Below, one piece after another: positions 16,793 to 25,545 of a stretch of DNA of 64,000 bases. The notes under the pieces were generated by a model. That model was given only the letters and a program-made list of their open reading frames with translations. It ran no database searches and was not told the origin of the DNA. Positions within the stretch are counted from its first letter, which is position 1. Every line of letters starts with the position of its first letter. The stretch comes from Limnospira sp050045915 (GTDB taxonomy: Bacteria > Cyanobacteriota > Cyanobacteriia > Cyanobacteriales > Microcoleaceae). Where the stretch lies: positions 1-64,000 of the forward strand of contig JBNGCR010000008.1 of assembly GCA_050045915.1 (NCBI GenBank), given 5' to 3'. The position numbers and the translations under genes were made by a program.

Positions 16793-16914
16793 GCTTGGGA
16801 ATCAATTCCCAAGCTAATAGCAGAAATCCTCTCAAGAGGATTGAAGATAAACTAACGTTTATTTAGTCATCTTGAGATGACTTTCGCTATGAGCCTTGAA
16901 ATTGATTTCAAGGC
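16793..16914. repeat. Twin-hairpin repeat, copy 4 (tandem duplicate)
   Basis: A duplicate of the unit at 16602-16723, 191 bases downstream, with the same four hairpins. The flanking sequence is duplicated too. Confidence 0.9.
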
Positions 16915-16936
16915 TTTCGGTGGGGACGACAGACCC

Positions 16937-16986
16937 GCTTGGGAATCAATTCCCAAGCTCACAGCAGAAATCCTCTCAAGAGGATT
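16937..16986 (+). repeat. Twin-hairpin repeat, copy 5 (half unit)
   Basis: Hairpin A (16937-16958) and hairpin B (16969-16986) only; the mirrored half is missing. The linker reads TCACAGCAGA instead of TAATAGCAGA. The next 116 bases up to miaE hold no recognisable feature beyond its likely promoter. Confidence 0.85.
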
Positions 16987-17102
16987 GAGGACTGATACAT
17001 CCTGATAATATAGCACACCAGGTCGGGATCTGCTATGATTGTGATTGACAAGCTGGCGATGCGTAAACATCGACCCTCCGAGATGATTAAATTGGAATTC
17101 CG

Positions 17103-17711
17103 ATGACATCCTCCGTTCCCACCTCCCTCCCGAAAATAAAATACTTGAAACAGCCGAGCTCCCCGGCTTGGATCGAACAAGCGATCGCGAACCTCGACAC
17201 GATTTTATTGGACCATTCTCACTGCGAACGCAAAGCCGCCGGGGTGGCGTTAAATTTGATGTTTCGCTACCCTTCGAGTACCAAATTGGTGCGGATGCTG
17301 ACGGCGATCGCGCAGGAAGAACTCGAACATTTTGAATTGGTAAATCAGTGGTTGGAACGGCGGGGGATTGCCATGCGATCGCTCCCTGCACCCCCCTACG
17401 GCGCGGAGTTGAACCGCCACATCCGTCGCGACGAACCAAAACGGATGTTGGATTTGCTGTTGGTTTCGGGACTAATTGAAGCTCGCAGCCACGAGCGTTT
17501 GGGGTTGCTCTCCCAACACTGTCCGGAACCGGAACTGGCGAACTTTTATCGCGGTTTGATGGCATCCGAGGCGCGGCACTACGGCATTTATTGGGTGTTG
17601 GCGACGACCTATTTTGATGTGGATATCGTCACCCAACGGCTGGAGGAATTGGCGACCGTCGAAAGCGACATTCTCTCCACCCTCCATCCTCAACCCAGAA
17701 TCCACAGTTGA
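17103..17711 (+). CDS. miaE: tRNA-(ms2io6A37) hydroxylase
   Basis: Non-haem diiron monooxygenase that hydroxylates the isopentenyl group of ms2i6A at position 37 of tRNAs. The 202-residue product has the ferritin-like iron ligands: DHSHCERKAAG (Glu/His), AQEELEHFELV (E-x-x-H), GLIEARSHERL and SEARHYGIYW (E-x-x-H). The length is normal for the family. It is followed by a heptanucleotide array and a GNAT gene. Confidence 0.92.
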   Translation: MTSSVPTSLPKIKYLKQPSSPAWIEQAIANLDTILLDHSHCERKAAGVALNLMFRYPSSTKLVRMLTAIAQEELEHFELVNQWLERRGIAMRSLPAPPYGAELNRHIRRDEPKRMLDLLLVSGLIEARSHERLGLLSQHCPEPELANFYRGLMASEARHYGIYWVLATTYFDVDIVTQRLEELATVESDILSTLHPQPRIHS

Positions 17712-17745
17712 ACAATTAATAATTAATAATTAACAATTAACAATT
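17711..17745. repeat. Heptanucleotide tandem array (AATTAAT/AATTAAC)
   Basis: Four to five 7-base units fill the whole gap between miaE and the GNAT gene, of the same type as the arrays at 8.3, 9.25 and 31.1 kb. Confidence 0.8.
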
Positions 17746-17748
17746 GAT

Positions 17749-18237
17749 ATGGAAAAACGATATCGAGATTTTGTCATTCGTTCCTGGGAAGCCGGCGATC
17801 GCGATGCCGTCATCCAGTTGATCGCCTCCGTTTTGGCGGAATACGGTTTGGGGTGCGAACCGGAGGGGGCCGATATTGATATCTTTAAAGTGGAGGAATA
17901 TTATCACGATCGCGACGGTGAATTTTGGGTTGTGGAACGCGATCGCGCCATCGTCGGGACGGCGGCTTACTATCCCGTCAAACGGGGAAAAAATGCCGTT
18001 GAAATTCGGAAAATGTATTTAGTTCCGGAGGTTCGCGGGTTGGGTTTGGGTAAATTTTTGTTAGCCGAATTGGAAGCAGCCATTCAGAATCGGGGATTTT
18101 CTGAAATTTGGATCGAAACCGCCAGCGTTTTGAAGGAGGCGGTGCAACTTTACGAACGCCGGGGATATGAAGCGGCGACGGGGGTGGAAACTTTGCGGTG
18201 CGATCGCGTCTATAAAAAAGAACTGGTTTCTCTGTAG
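17749..18237 (+). CDS. GNAT-family N-acetyltransferase
   Basis: A 162-residue acetyl-CoA-dependent transferase with the GNAT motif A (RKMYLVPEVRGLGLGKFLL, whose R-x-x-G-x-G/A loop binds the cofactor) and a C-terminal motif B ending LYERRGYEAATG. The acceptor substrate is unknown. ATG 17749 sits directly behind a heptanucleotide array that leaves no clear ribosome-binding site. It may be read through into the next gene, 46 bases downstream. Confidence 0.9.
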   Translation: MEKRYRDFVIRSWEAGDRDAVIQLIASVLAEYGLGCEPEGADIDIFKVEEYYHDRDGEFWVVERDRAIVGTAAYYPVKRGKNAVEIRKMYLVPEVRGLGLGKFLLAELEAAIQNRGFSEIWIETASVLKEAVQLYERRGYEAATGVETLRCDRVYKKELVSL

Positions 18238-18283
18238 ATGTTATATTAAAAAAAATGACCGATCCAGCCATTCATTTAAAAAC

Positions 18284-19564
18284 GTGACCCCCCGACAGCC
18301 GCCACCCCCCGATCCGGAAGATCCAAAAATTGCCGAACTCGAAGCCAAGTTGAAACACGCCTATCGGAAAATTCGCAAACTGCGGCGAGAAGTGGCGGAA
18401 TTGAAAGGAGAGGCGATCGCACCCCAAACGACGCGCAGAAACCAGCGATCGCACCTGCGGAATTCCGAGTTGTCCTGGTTGGGAACCTTCCTATTTTTGA
18501 TTGTGTTGATGGCGGGGGGATTTTGGGTGGCATTTCGATTCGTAAAACCTTATATTTTATCCTCACAGCCGACCGTTAAAACGCCGGTGATTTCCCCCAA
18601 GCCGACGGTTTCGCCTCCCCCCCAACCCACCGCCACGTCCGAACTCACCTACAACGTCAAAACTCCGCCACAACTCACCTACAGCAAAGAACTCCAGGCG
18701 ATCGCGGATGAACTCGTCAACCTCGCCATTTCCCAAAAACTCCCCACCGATAAATTATCGATTTATTTGATTAATATCAACCGGCAATCCTTCGCGGAGT
18801 ATCGGAGTCAAATTCCCAGATTTCCGGCCAGCGTGACCAAACTTTTTTGGATGGTTGCCGTTTACGCGCAAGTGGAAGTGAACCTGCTGCCGGCGAACAC
18901 TATCGATTATGATGATACCTGCAAAACCGATTTATGTCAACTCGTCAAACACTCCGATAACGAAGCCGCCAGCCACATTCTCGATCGCCTGACTCGAACC
19001 ACCTCGACTCCCCAAAACGAAAATTTTGAAGATTGGTTGGAACGGCGATATTTCATCAACCGCTTTTTTCGTTCCGCCGGATATCACAATATCGATGTCA
19101 GCCAGAAAAACTTCCCGATTGCAGACCTGAAAATGGAAGAACCGGAACGCTGGGATTTGAAAATGCGGGGAAATCCCGAACAACCCATCCGCAATCAAAT
19201 CAGTGCGGAACAGGCGGGACGGCTGATGTACGAAATTGCCACCCAACGAGCGGTTTCGGAAACCGCCAGCGAGGGGATGTTAGACTTGTTAGGACGCAAC
19301 CTCAATCCGCAAGTCTGGCGGCGGGAGGAGAACAACCCGATCGCGGGTTTTTTCGGGGAAGGATTGGTCGATTTCGGGGTTATTTTTGCCTCGAAAGTCG
19401 GCTGGACATCCGAATCGAGACAGGAAGTCGCCTATGTGCGATCGCCGGACGGTGAAATCGCCTATATCCTCGTCGTTTTTGGCGACAGTCCCGCCTACAG
19501 CAACAACTGGACGATTTTTCCCAGAATATCCCGTTTCGTTTTTGATCGCGTTAAGGTTCGATAG
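18284..19564 (+). CDS. Membrane-anchored serine hydrolase, beta-lactamase class A-like
   Basis: A 426-residue protein from GTG 18284; the open frame continues upstream into the GNAT gene, but that part is unlikely to be translated. Layout: a charged, possibly coiled-coil N-terminal region (about 10-50), one membrane helix (about 64-87), a Pro/Thr-rich linker, and a serine-hydrolase domain facing the periplasm. The class A motifs are visible: S-x-x-K as SVTK (Ser about 183), SDN in KHSDNEAA (about 223), and KVG (about 371) where KTG is usual. It may act on peptidoglycan or be a catalytically altered relative. A true beta-lactamase role is not supported. Confidence 0.78.
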   Translation: MTPRQPPPPDPEDPKIAELEAKLKHAYRKIRKLRREVAELKGEAIAPQTTRRNQRSHLRNSELSWLGTFLFLIVLMAGGFWVAFRFVKPYILSSQPTVKTPVISPKPTVSPPPQPTATSELTYNVKTPPQLTYSKELQAIADELVNLAISQKLPTDKLSIYLININRQSFAEYRSQIPRFPASVTKLFWMVAVYAQVEVNLLPANTIDYDDTCKTDLCQLVKHSDNEAASHILDRLTRTTSTPQNENFEDWLERRYFINRFFRSAGYHNIDVSQKNFPIADLKMEEPERWDLKMRGNPEQPIRNQISAEQAGRLMYEIATQRAVSETASEGMLDLLGRNLNPQVWRREENNPIAGFFGEGLVDFGVIFASKVGWTSESRQEVAYVRSPDGEIAYILVVFGDSPAYSNNWTIFPRISRFVFDRVKVR

Positions 19565-19699
19565 AGGAGAAGAATCCACCATTATCTCCCTGGGAAAAGG
19601 GGACTTTGATATTCAAACCGTACATTATCCTATCGAGAAATGTTCTAAAATTCAATTATAGCAACTGCCAAGGTGTTTGGGACACAATTAATTCAACCG

Positions 19700-19750
19700 A
19701 GTCCACGCTTAGTGGACTTTTGCTATAAGCCTTGAAATGAATTTCAAGGC
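19700..19750 (-). repeat. Twin-hairpin repeat, copy 6
   Basis: On the plus strand it reads hairpin B (AGTCCAC / GTGGACT, 5-base loop), linker TTTGCTATAA, then hairpin A (GCCTTGAAAT / ATTTCAAGGC). The orientation is opposite to copy 1. It lies 44 bases before proW. Confidence 0.8.
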
Positions 19751-19794
19751 GGGTCGCAAATCAGCAGATCGGTCCTAACTATAAAATTAGAATA

Positions 19795-20760
19795 ATGCTC
19801 CAATTTGATCTGATGATCGCCGAAACTGTTTCCGGCTTCGATGCCATTCTCAACCCCTTTGAATTGTATACCCTTCCCCTCGACGACTGGATCGCGATCG
19901 CCGTCGAATTTGTCGTCGATAACTTCCGTCCCCTGTTCCAAGCAATCCGAGTTCCGGTCGAATTGATTCTCAATTTTATCGAATCTCTATTTCTATTCAT
20001 TCCCCCGCTCATTTTTATCGTCGGATCGGGTTTGATCACCTGGCAAATTGGCGGACGCACGATCGCGATTTATGCCATTCTTACCTTGACGTTTATCGGA
20101 TTCTTGGGAATCTGGAAAGCCGCGATGGTGACATTATCGTTAGTTTTGACAGCGGTGATTTTGTGCGCGATCGTGGGAATTCCGGTCGGAATTTTAGCCG
20201 CCAAAAACGACCGATTCGAGCGCGGGTTGCGGCCTCTTTTGGACACCATGCAAACCCTCCCCGCCTTCGTCTATCTCGTCCCCGTCGTGATGCTATTCGG
20301 GATCGGACGAGTCCCCGGAACGATCGCCACATTTATCTTCGCCGTCCCCCCACTAATCCGCCTCACCAACTTGGGAATTCGACAGGTTTCTCCGGAAGCC
20401 GTCGAAGCCGCGATCGCCTTCGGTTCCACCCCCCGACAAATTTTGTGGAACGTCCAACTTCCCCTCAGCCTCCCCGCCATTCTCACCGGCATGAATCAGG
20501 CGATCGTCCTGGCGTTGTCGATGTCCGTGATCGCGTCTATGATCGCCGTGGAGGGACTCGGACAGTTGGTTTTGCAGGGAGTCGGACGCCTAGACGTGGG
20601 ACTCGCGGCGGTGGGGGGATTGGGAATTGTCCTAATTGCGATCCTCTTAGATCGGACGGCGACGGCGATCGCCAAGAGTGGCGAATCTTGGCGCGATCGC
20701 GGTATGATAAAGTGGCTCTCTCGCGACCGCCAGCGTTCTGAAAAAGCGACCCATTATTGA
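19795..20760 (+). CDS. proW: Glycine betaine/proline-type ABC transporter permease
   Basis: Membrane subunit of a compatible-solute importer, 321 residues with six or more helices. The permease loop typical of the family is clear (EAAIAFGSTPRQILWNVQLP, the E-A-A site that contacts the ATPase), as is LPAFVYLVPVVMLFGIG. The gene overlaps the next (proX) closely: its TGA is 20758-20760 and proX starts at 20769. No ATP-binding subunit (ProV/OpuAA) gene is adjacent, so the ATPase must be encoded elsewhere or shared. The substrate is inferred from the family only. Confidence 0.88.
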   Translation: MLQFDLMIAETVSGFDAILNPFELYTLPLDDWIAIAVEFVVDNFRPLFQAIRVPVELILNFIESLFLFIPPLIFIVGSGLITWQIGGRTIAIYAILTLTFIGFLGIWKAAMVTLSLVLTAVILCAIVGIPVGILAAKNDRFERGLRPLLDTMQTLPAFVYLVPVVMLFGIGRVPGTIATFIFAVPPLIRLTNLGIRQVSPEAVEAAIAFGSTPRQILWNVQLPLSLPAILTGMNQAIVLALSMSVIASMIAVEGLGQLVLQGVGRLDVGLAAVGGLGIVLIAILLDRTATAIAKSGESWRDRGMIKWLSRDRQRSEKATHY

Positions 20761-20768
20761 TCTCGATA

Positions 20769-21797
20769 ATGCCGATTCAACCCGTCCAAAAATTAACGAA
20801 AATTTGCATCGCGATCGCCGTTTTGGGAAGCGCGATCGCCTGCCAGCCTGACCCGAACACTGCCGAAAATCGCTCCCCGGAAACTGTAACCGTCCGTTCG
20901 GCTTATGTCGAACTCGAAGGTTTGTTCGTCCAGGAAGTTTTCAATATCGGTTTGGAACGCCTGGGATATCAAACCGCCGATCTCAAACAACTCGATCCGA
21001 CATTAATTCACGTCGCGATCGGCGATGGAGAATTGGACTTTTTCGCCGGACATTGGGAAACATTGTACGAGGAATTTTTTCAACGCAGCGGCGGCGAGGA
21101 AAAATTGGAACGGGTGGGGGTGGTGGTTCCCGACGTTCTTCAAGGGTATCAAATTGACAAACAAACCGCCGAAGCATACAATATTACCAACCTGGAACAA
21201 CTGCGAGATCCCGAAATTGCTAAACTGTTCGATTCCGACGGCGACGGGTTGGCGAACCTGACGGGATGCAATCCGGGTTGGGGTTGCGAATTGGCGATCG
21301 AACACCACCTCGACAATTACGAATTGCGGGACACGGTAGAACACGATCGCGGCAGTTATTCGGCGTTGTTGGCGGACACCATCACCCGCTACCGCCAGGG
21401 AGAATCGGTTTTATACTATACCTGGACTCCCCACTGGTTGGGGACGGTGATGAAGCCGGGAGAGGACGCGATTTGGCTGGAAGTTCCGTTTACTTCCCTC
21501 CCCGAAACCCAGGGAGATGTGGCGGAAGAGGAGACTTCCATCGACGGAAAAAATCTCGGTTTTGCGGTGGATAAAATGCGGGTGGTTGCCAATCAAAATT
21601 TTATCGACAACAACCCCACCGCCGAACGCTTTTTCGAGTCGGTGGCAATTCCCATCGAAGATATCAACGCGCAAAATCAACTCATCCAACAGGGGGAAGA
21701 CACGCCGGAAGATATCCGCCGCCACGCGGAAGAATGGGTGGCCGAAAATCAGGAATTATTCGACAGTTGGATCGAGCGATCGCGCGATGAAAATTGA
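20769..21797 (+). CDS. proX: Glycine betaine-type substrate-binding lipoprotein
   Basis: Periplasmic solute-binding subunit, 342 residues from ATG 20769. A lipoprotein signal is visible (KICIAIAVLGSAIAC with the lipobox Cys at about residue 25). OpuAC-family features follow: GHWETLYEEF, the calcium-loop-like DSDGDGLANLTGCNPGWG, and YYTWTPHWLG, whose aromatic residues form the betaine cage in this family. It is coupled to proW eight bases upstream. The pair lies between two same-orientation twin-hairpin repeats. Confidence 0.9.
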   Translation: MPIQPVQKLTKICIAIAVLGSAIACQPDPNTAENRSPETVTVRSAYVELEGLFVQEVFNIGLERLGYQTADLKQLDPTLIHVAIGDGELDFFAGHWETLYEEFFQRSGGEEKLERVGVVVPDVLQGYQIDKQTAEAYNITNLEQLRDPEIAKLFDSDGDGLANLTGCNPGWGCELAIEHHLDNYELRDTVEHDRGSYSALLADTITRYRQGESVLYYTWTPHWLGTVMKPGEDAIWLEVPFTSLPETQGDVAEEETSIDGKNLGFAVDKMRVVANQNFIDNNPTAERFFESVAIPIEDINAQNQLIQQGEDTPEDIRRHAEEWVAENQELFDSWIERSRDEN

Positions 21798-21859
21798 CAT
21801 TCTTCTTTCCAAAGGTTAGAATAATATCAGATCCGGTTATTTGACCGCAAAATCTTCCC

Positions 21860-21909
21860 AATCATCTTGAGATGATTTGAGCTATTAGCTTTGGAATTGA
21901 TTCCAAAGC
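21860..21909 (-). repeat. Twin-hairpin repeat, copy 7
   Basis: On the plus strand: hairpin B (21860-21877, AATCATCT / AGATGATT), linker TGAGCTATTA, hairpin A (21888-21909, GCTTTGGAAT / ATTCCAAAGC). The hairpin A arms differ from those of other copies at matched positions on both sides, so pairing is kept. It lies 62 bases after proX. Confidence 0.88.
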
Positions 21910-21990
21910 GGTGCAGATATCCAACCCGTTTGCTGTTCCGATCATTCAACCGGATTTGATATCACTCTGTTGCGCTTCAGCGCCATTAAT

Positions 21991-22260
21991 TTATCTCTCC
22001 TGAAAATCCGGACAGCCGATCGCACTTTCAGATAAAGCAATTTTCGGCTGCACCGGACATTTGAGGCGGTAATCTTTGGTAAAATAGGTGCAGTTGGCAC
22101 AGGGGATCTGGTGCATCCGCTTGGCACGCCGGACGGTATCCGCGATCGCCGTTCCCAGATTCCAAACAATCAATAACATCAACCCCCAAGCGACGACAAA
22201 GCAAATCGGAACCAAAAAGGGTTGGATCGCCTGAATGAGAATTTGCAACAGTCTCAACAC
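21991..22260 (-). CDS. Conserved cyanobacterial small membrane protein
   Basis: An 89-residue protein from GTG 22260, which has an AGAAGG ribosome-binding site eight bases upstream; an upstream in-frame start at 22305 lacks one. It has one long membrane segment (about residues 8-35, PFLVPICFVVAWGLMLLIVW) and a Cys-bearing C-terminal tail (IPCANCTYFTKDYRLKC, then AIGCPDF) seen in a widespread cyanobacterial family. Four cysteines could bind a metal. The function is not known. Confidence 0.72.
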   Translation of the reverse strand: MLRLLQILIQAIQPFLVPICFVVAWGLMLLIVWNLGTAIADTVRRAKRMHQIPCANCTYFTKDYRLKCPVQPKIALSESAIGCPDFQER

Positions 22261-22489
22261 GATTTTTTCCTTCTCGAAATAACGACAATTTCGCCACATC
22301 CCCAACCCTCTGCCGAGGGGGACGGTGCGGGATTTGTCCGATCGCCGAAATTACCTTAAAATTGCCTCCCAACTTCAGTTTGAAGTTCGTTTGTATTCCG
22401 GGAAGCAACCGGACGGATAGGAAAACGGCGACGGACGGATGATTTATTCAATTTATTAATTGTTTGTCCAATTGTATCACACTTCGGCG

Positions 22490-22786
22490 CTAATGAAAAG
22501 CCCTCAACCGGTCGAGCCGATCCGCCGTTATCATCTCCAGCGCTTTATGCCAACTATCCTGAGTTAGATTGGGGTGAACGTCCGATCGCCGCGCCAATTC
22601 CCCCCCCACCGACGGCACCAACGCACTGCGATCGCGCTCCGAAATCACCTCTTCCCCCGGACGATATTTTTTCCAATTCAAAAACGCCATAAAATCCCGC
22701 AATTCCCGAATTTCTTCCGCCGACATCCGTTCAATTTGGCCGATAATTTCCCGCTTTGACTCTTCCATCTGCTCCGATTCAATCAT
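22490..22786 (-). CDS. Hypothetical 98-residue protein
   Basis: Soluble, highly charged small protein with a helical N-terminal half (REIIGQIERMSAEEIRELRD, then FMAFLNWKKYRPGEE). The pattern loosely resembles DUF2281-type antitoxin-like proteins but I do not assign it. It begins 28 bases downstream of the end of the GTPase gene on the same strand, so it could be the last gene of that operon. No toxin partner is seen next to it. Confidence 0.55.
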   Translation of the reverse strand: MIESEQMEESKREIIGQIERMSAEEIRELRDFMAFLNWKKYRPGEEVISERDRSALVPSVGGELARRSDVHPNLTQDSWHKALEMITADRLDRLRAFH

Positions 22787-22814
22787 TCCCGAAAATCAAA
22801 AAAAAACGCTTTTT

Positions 22815-24170
22815 CTACACTTTAAAATCGTCAAATTCCTGTCGCAACCGATAGATAACCGTGTCGCGATCGCACCGTTCGATGATCTCCTGAATCACCG
22901 TATCGATCCCGTATTCCCCCCAAGTGCAGCCCCGTTCCAAATAAATTTGAGCCGCCCGGCCCACCATGTAAGTGCCGTAACCCGCGATCCCCGCCTGGGC
23001 GATCGCCGCCCCCGCATAGCCGGGAAAATTTGCCACCAACCCCGCCCCCGTCTTGCCAATTCCCAGCAGCAAACCGCCGCCCATTTCCCCCAATAAAAGT
23101 CCCCCCGAACTCAATAAAATTTTCCGCCACAACTGACCCGCTTCGTAACTGGTAATCGGCAGGCCGTACAACTTCGCCAAAGACCGGATCAAGACCAAAT
23201 CGGCAAAAAACGCCCCCGCCACATCCAACACCGCCACCGGATTCACCGCCACCGCCACCGCCTTATATTGGGTGAAGCGCCAGATCAGATTTTCCGCTTC
23301 CACCCGCTGCAAGCGGACGCTCTGGTGAGCGATCGCGCGATCGGCCTCCCTGGCTTGCACCAGGGCATTCAGGGCCAAAAGCGATCGCCCCTCCCGGTAA
23401 AGAATCGTCGCGATCGCGTCCTTCAACTCCTCCACCTGGGGCGGCGGCGACTCCCATTCCTGAGTAATTGTACCGTCCGGCCACTCCACCCGCACCTGCA
23501 ACGGCGGCGGTTCCGCCGCAACCCGGACAATTTCCATCGACGACTCCGACAAGTTCGGGTCGCGGGTCGCCAACTTCTGCAAATTCCGATCAATCGCCTC
23601 CCGTTCCGGTTCCGGGTAGAGGTCGATTTTATTGAACACCACAATCAAAGGCTTTTGGATGCGTTTCAACGCTTCCAGGGCCTCATATTCCGTCCGCGTC
23701 AGATCCCCCGACACCACAAATAAGATCAGATCCGCCTGGCGGCTGACCTCCCGGGCCATTTCCCCCCGCATCTGGCCGGCCACCTCGTCGAGTCCCGGCG
23801 TGTCGATCAACTCGATTTCGATGGGTTCGGTTCCGGCTTCGGCCTCGGGCGAAATGGTCCAGCGCACCGATCGCGGCCACTGCGTCACCCCGTGGGTGGG
23901 TCCGGTTTGCAGGACTTGCCGGCCCAGCAGGGCGTTCAACACCGCCGATTTTCCCCGACTCACCAACCCGAAAGCGGCGATCCGGATCAAACCTTGTTCC
24001 AACTTTTCGGAATTAGCTTTGAGAATATCCAGTTGTTCCTGGACCGTCGCCTGCAGTTGGGTTCCCGAGGACTTGTGTTGGCGGCGCATTTCGGAATAGC
24101 GGCCGATCGCCTGCCGCAAACTGCTGCGGGCGCGGTCGAAATGGGCGTGGGGGCGATCGGAACGGGTCAT
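22815..24170 (-). CDS. GTPase with C-terminal DUF697 domain
   Basis: A 451-residue GTP-binding protein. The G domain shows the P-loop GLVSRGKSA (about 68-76), DTPGLDEV (G3) and NKIDL (G4). The N-terminal 60 residues are helical. The C-terminal part (about 300-440) contains small-residue hydrophobic stretches (GGLLLGEMGGGLLLG, PGYAGAAIAQAGIAGYGTYM) that match the membrane-associated DUF697 region of YcjF-like proteins. Similar proteins occur in most cyanobacteria; the role is unknown, perhaps membrane-linked. Its start overlaps the stop of the upstream epimerase gene by one base (TGATG), so the two are translationally coupled. Confidence 0.85.
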   Translation of the reverse strand: MTRSDRPHAHFDRARSSLRQAIGRYSEMRRQHKSSGTQLQATVQEQLDILKANSEKLEQGLIRIAAFGLVSRGKSAVLNALLGRQVLQTGPTHGVTQWPRSVRWTISPEAEAGTEPIEIELIDTPGLDEVAGQMRGEMAREVSRQADLILFVVSGDLTRTEYEALEALKRIQKPLIVVFNKIDLYPEPEREAIDRNLQKLATRDPNLSESSMEIVRVAAEPPPLQVRVEWPDGTITQEWESPPPQVEELKDAIATILYREGRSLLALNALVQAREADRAIAHQSVRLQRVEAENLIWRFTQYKAVAVAVNPVAVLDVAGAFFADLVLIRSLAKLYGLPITSYEAGQLWRKILLSSGGLLLGEMGGGLLLGIGKTGAGLVANFPGYAGAAIAQAGIAGYGTYMVGRAAQIYLERGCTWGEYGIDTVIQEIIERCDRDTVIYRLRQEFDDFKV

Positions 24171-25090
24171 CAGGCGAGAATCTCCTCCAGGGCTTGTTTC
24201 ACCGTCGGATACTGATATTCAAAATTGTAAGACCCGGTGCGATCGGGGATCACCTGCTGCCCCTCCAACACCACCTGGGCCGCATCTCCCAACAGGGCTT
24301 CCAGGGCGAAACTGGGGACGGGAAGCCAGGAAGGGCGGTGCAGGATTTCGCCCAATTGGTGACAGAGTTCGTTCATGCGGACGGGGTTGGGGGCGGTGGC
24401 GTTCAACACCCCCTCCACCGACTCATTTTCCAGGCTGAAGCGGATCAAATCGGTCAAATCGTCCCGGTGAATCCAGGAAAACCACTGCCTGCCGCTGCCC
24501 AACGGCCCCCCGGCAAACAATTTAAACGGCGTGATCATTTTGCCCAACGCGCCGCCCATGCCCAAAACGATGCCGAATCGCAGGATCACCAGGCGGGTTC
24601 CGGTGTCTTTCACCCCCCAGGCCGCCGCTTCCCACTCCTGGCAGAGATCGGCGAGGAAATCGTCCCCCGCTGCGCTGCTTTCGTCGAATGTAGCCGTTTC
24701 GCTAGTGCCGTAATATCCGATCGCGGAGGTACTCACCAAAACCCGAGGTTTGGGGTCGGCGTTGTTGATGGCTTCGACGAGTTTTTGGGTTTGCGTCACC
24801 CGACTCTCGAACAAAACCCGTTTGCGTTCCGGCGTCCACCGCTCGTCCGCCAGGGGCGCCCCGGCCAGGTTCACCACCCCCTCGCAGCCCGCGATCGCCC
24901 CCTGCCAGTCTCCCGACTCCGTGGGGGTGTAGCCGACGATTTCCACCTGCGGAAAGTTGGAAGCCGGAAACACCCGCCGCCCCCGCTCCGGATCGCGGGT
25001 CAACACGACGATTTGATACCCCTGAGACTGGAGCGATTCGACCAGACGAGAGCCGACAAATCCGGTCGCCCCTGTAATTGCTACTTTCAT
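24170..25090 (-). CDS. TIGR01777-family NAD(P)-dependent epimerase-like protein
   Basis: Extended short-chain dehydrogenase of 306 residues. The N-terminal Rossmann motif GATGFVGSRL (7-16), the segment STSAIGYYG, and the C-terminal DUF1731-type end (LLGDAAQVVLEGQQVIP) identify the YfcH/TIGR01777 family. Plant and cyanobacterial relatives have been linked to cell-division placement and chloroplast function, but the reaction is not known. It is coupled to the DUF697 GTPase downstream. The upstream spacer is low-complexity. Confidence 0.9.
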   Translation of the reverse strand: MKVAITGATGFVGSRLVESLQSQGYQIVVLTRDPERGRRVFPASNFPQVEIVGYTPTESGDWQGAIAGCEGVVNLAGAPLADERWTPERKRVLFESRVTQTQKLVEAINNADPKPRVLVSTSAIGYYGTSETATFDESSAAGDDFLADLCQEWEAAAWGVKDTGTRLVILRFGIVLGMGGALGKMITPFKLFAGGPLGSGRQWFSWIHRDDLTDLIRFSLENESVEGVLNATAPNPVRMNELCHQLGEILHRPSWLPVPSFALEALLGDAAQVVLEGQQVIPDRTGSYNFEYQYPTVKQALEEILA

Positions 25091-25194
25091 GATCCTCTGT
25101 TTCGATCGGCGCTGCTTGGAATCCCATCCAAACTGGTTCTTGCAGCTATCATACCGTGTGGGAGGGAGCTTCGGTAAGCCGAGGGGCGGAGGAG

Positions 25195-25440
25195 GCAGAG
25201 GGAGCTCGCTCCTATCGCCTATCGCCTATTCCCCATCCCCCATCCCCCATCCCCCATTCCCCATTGCCTATTGCCTATTGCCTATTGCCCATTCCCCATT
25301 CCCCATTCCCCTAAGAATGAAAAATGAAAAATGACCGATTCCCCATTGCCTATTGCCTATTGCCTATTCCCCATTCCCCATTCCCTACTCCCTACTCCCT
25401 ATTCCCCATTCCCCATCCCCCATTCCCCATTCCCCACTCC
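25195..25440. repeat. Low-complexity pyrimidine-rich heptamer block
   Basis: Runs of 7-base units such as ATTCCCC, ATCCCCC, ATCGCCT and ATTGCCT, interrupted by a short AATGAAAAATGA stretch near 25316-25335. The block fills most of the 455-base divergent gap between the epimerase and DUF3352 genes. No gene is visible. Promoters for both flanking genes must lie at its edges. Confidence 0.85.
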
Positions 25441-25545
25441 CAAACGTGCTAGAGTTGACGGACTTTCCGCGACCGGGAGCGTTACGATAGGGGATGCACG
25501 AGCGAATCGGTTTCCAACTTTCTGACCCGATCTAGACGGATCAAG

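Noticed and set aside
16587..16986. Possible CRISPR array in the repeat block near 16.6-17.0 kb
   Set aside because: The repeats are long palindromic units in tandem with duplicated, not unique, intervening sequence, and no cas genes are near.
16391..16986. Insertion sequence at the repeat block
   Set aside because: No transposase frame and no target-site duplication could be recognised; the block is non-coding hairpin repeats.
18255..18283. ATG at 18255 as start of the beta-lactamase-like gene
   Set aside because: It is not in the reading frame of the gene; the first in-frame start after the GNAT stop is GTG 18284.
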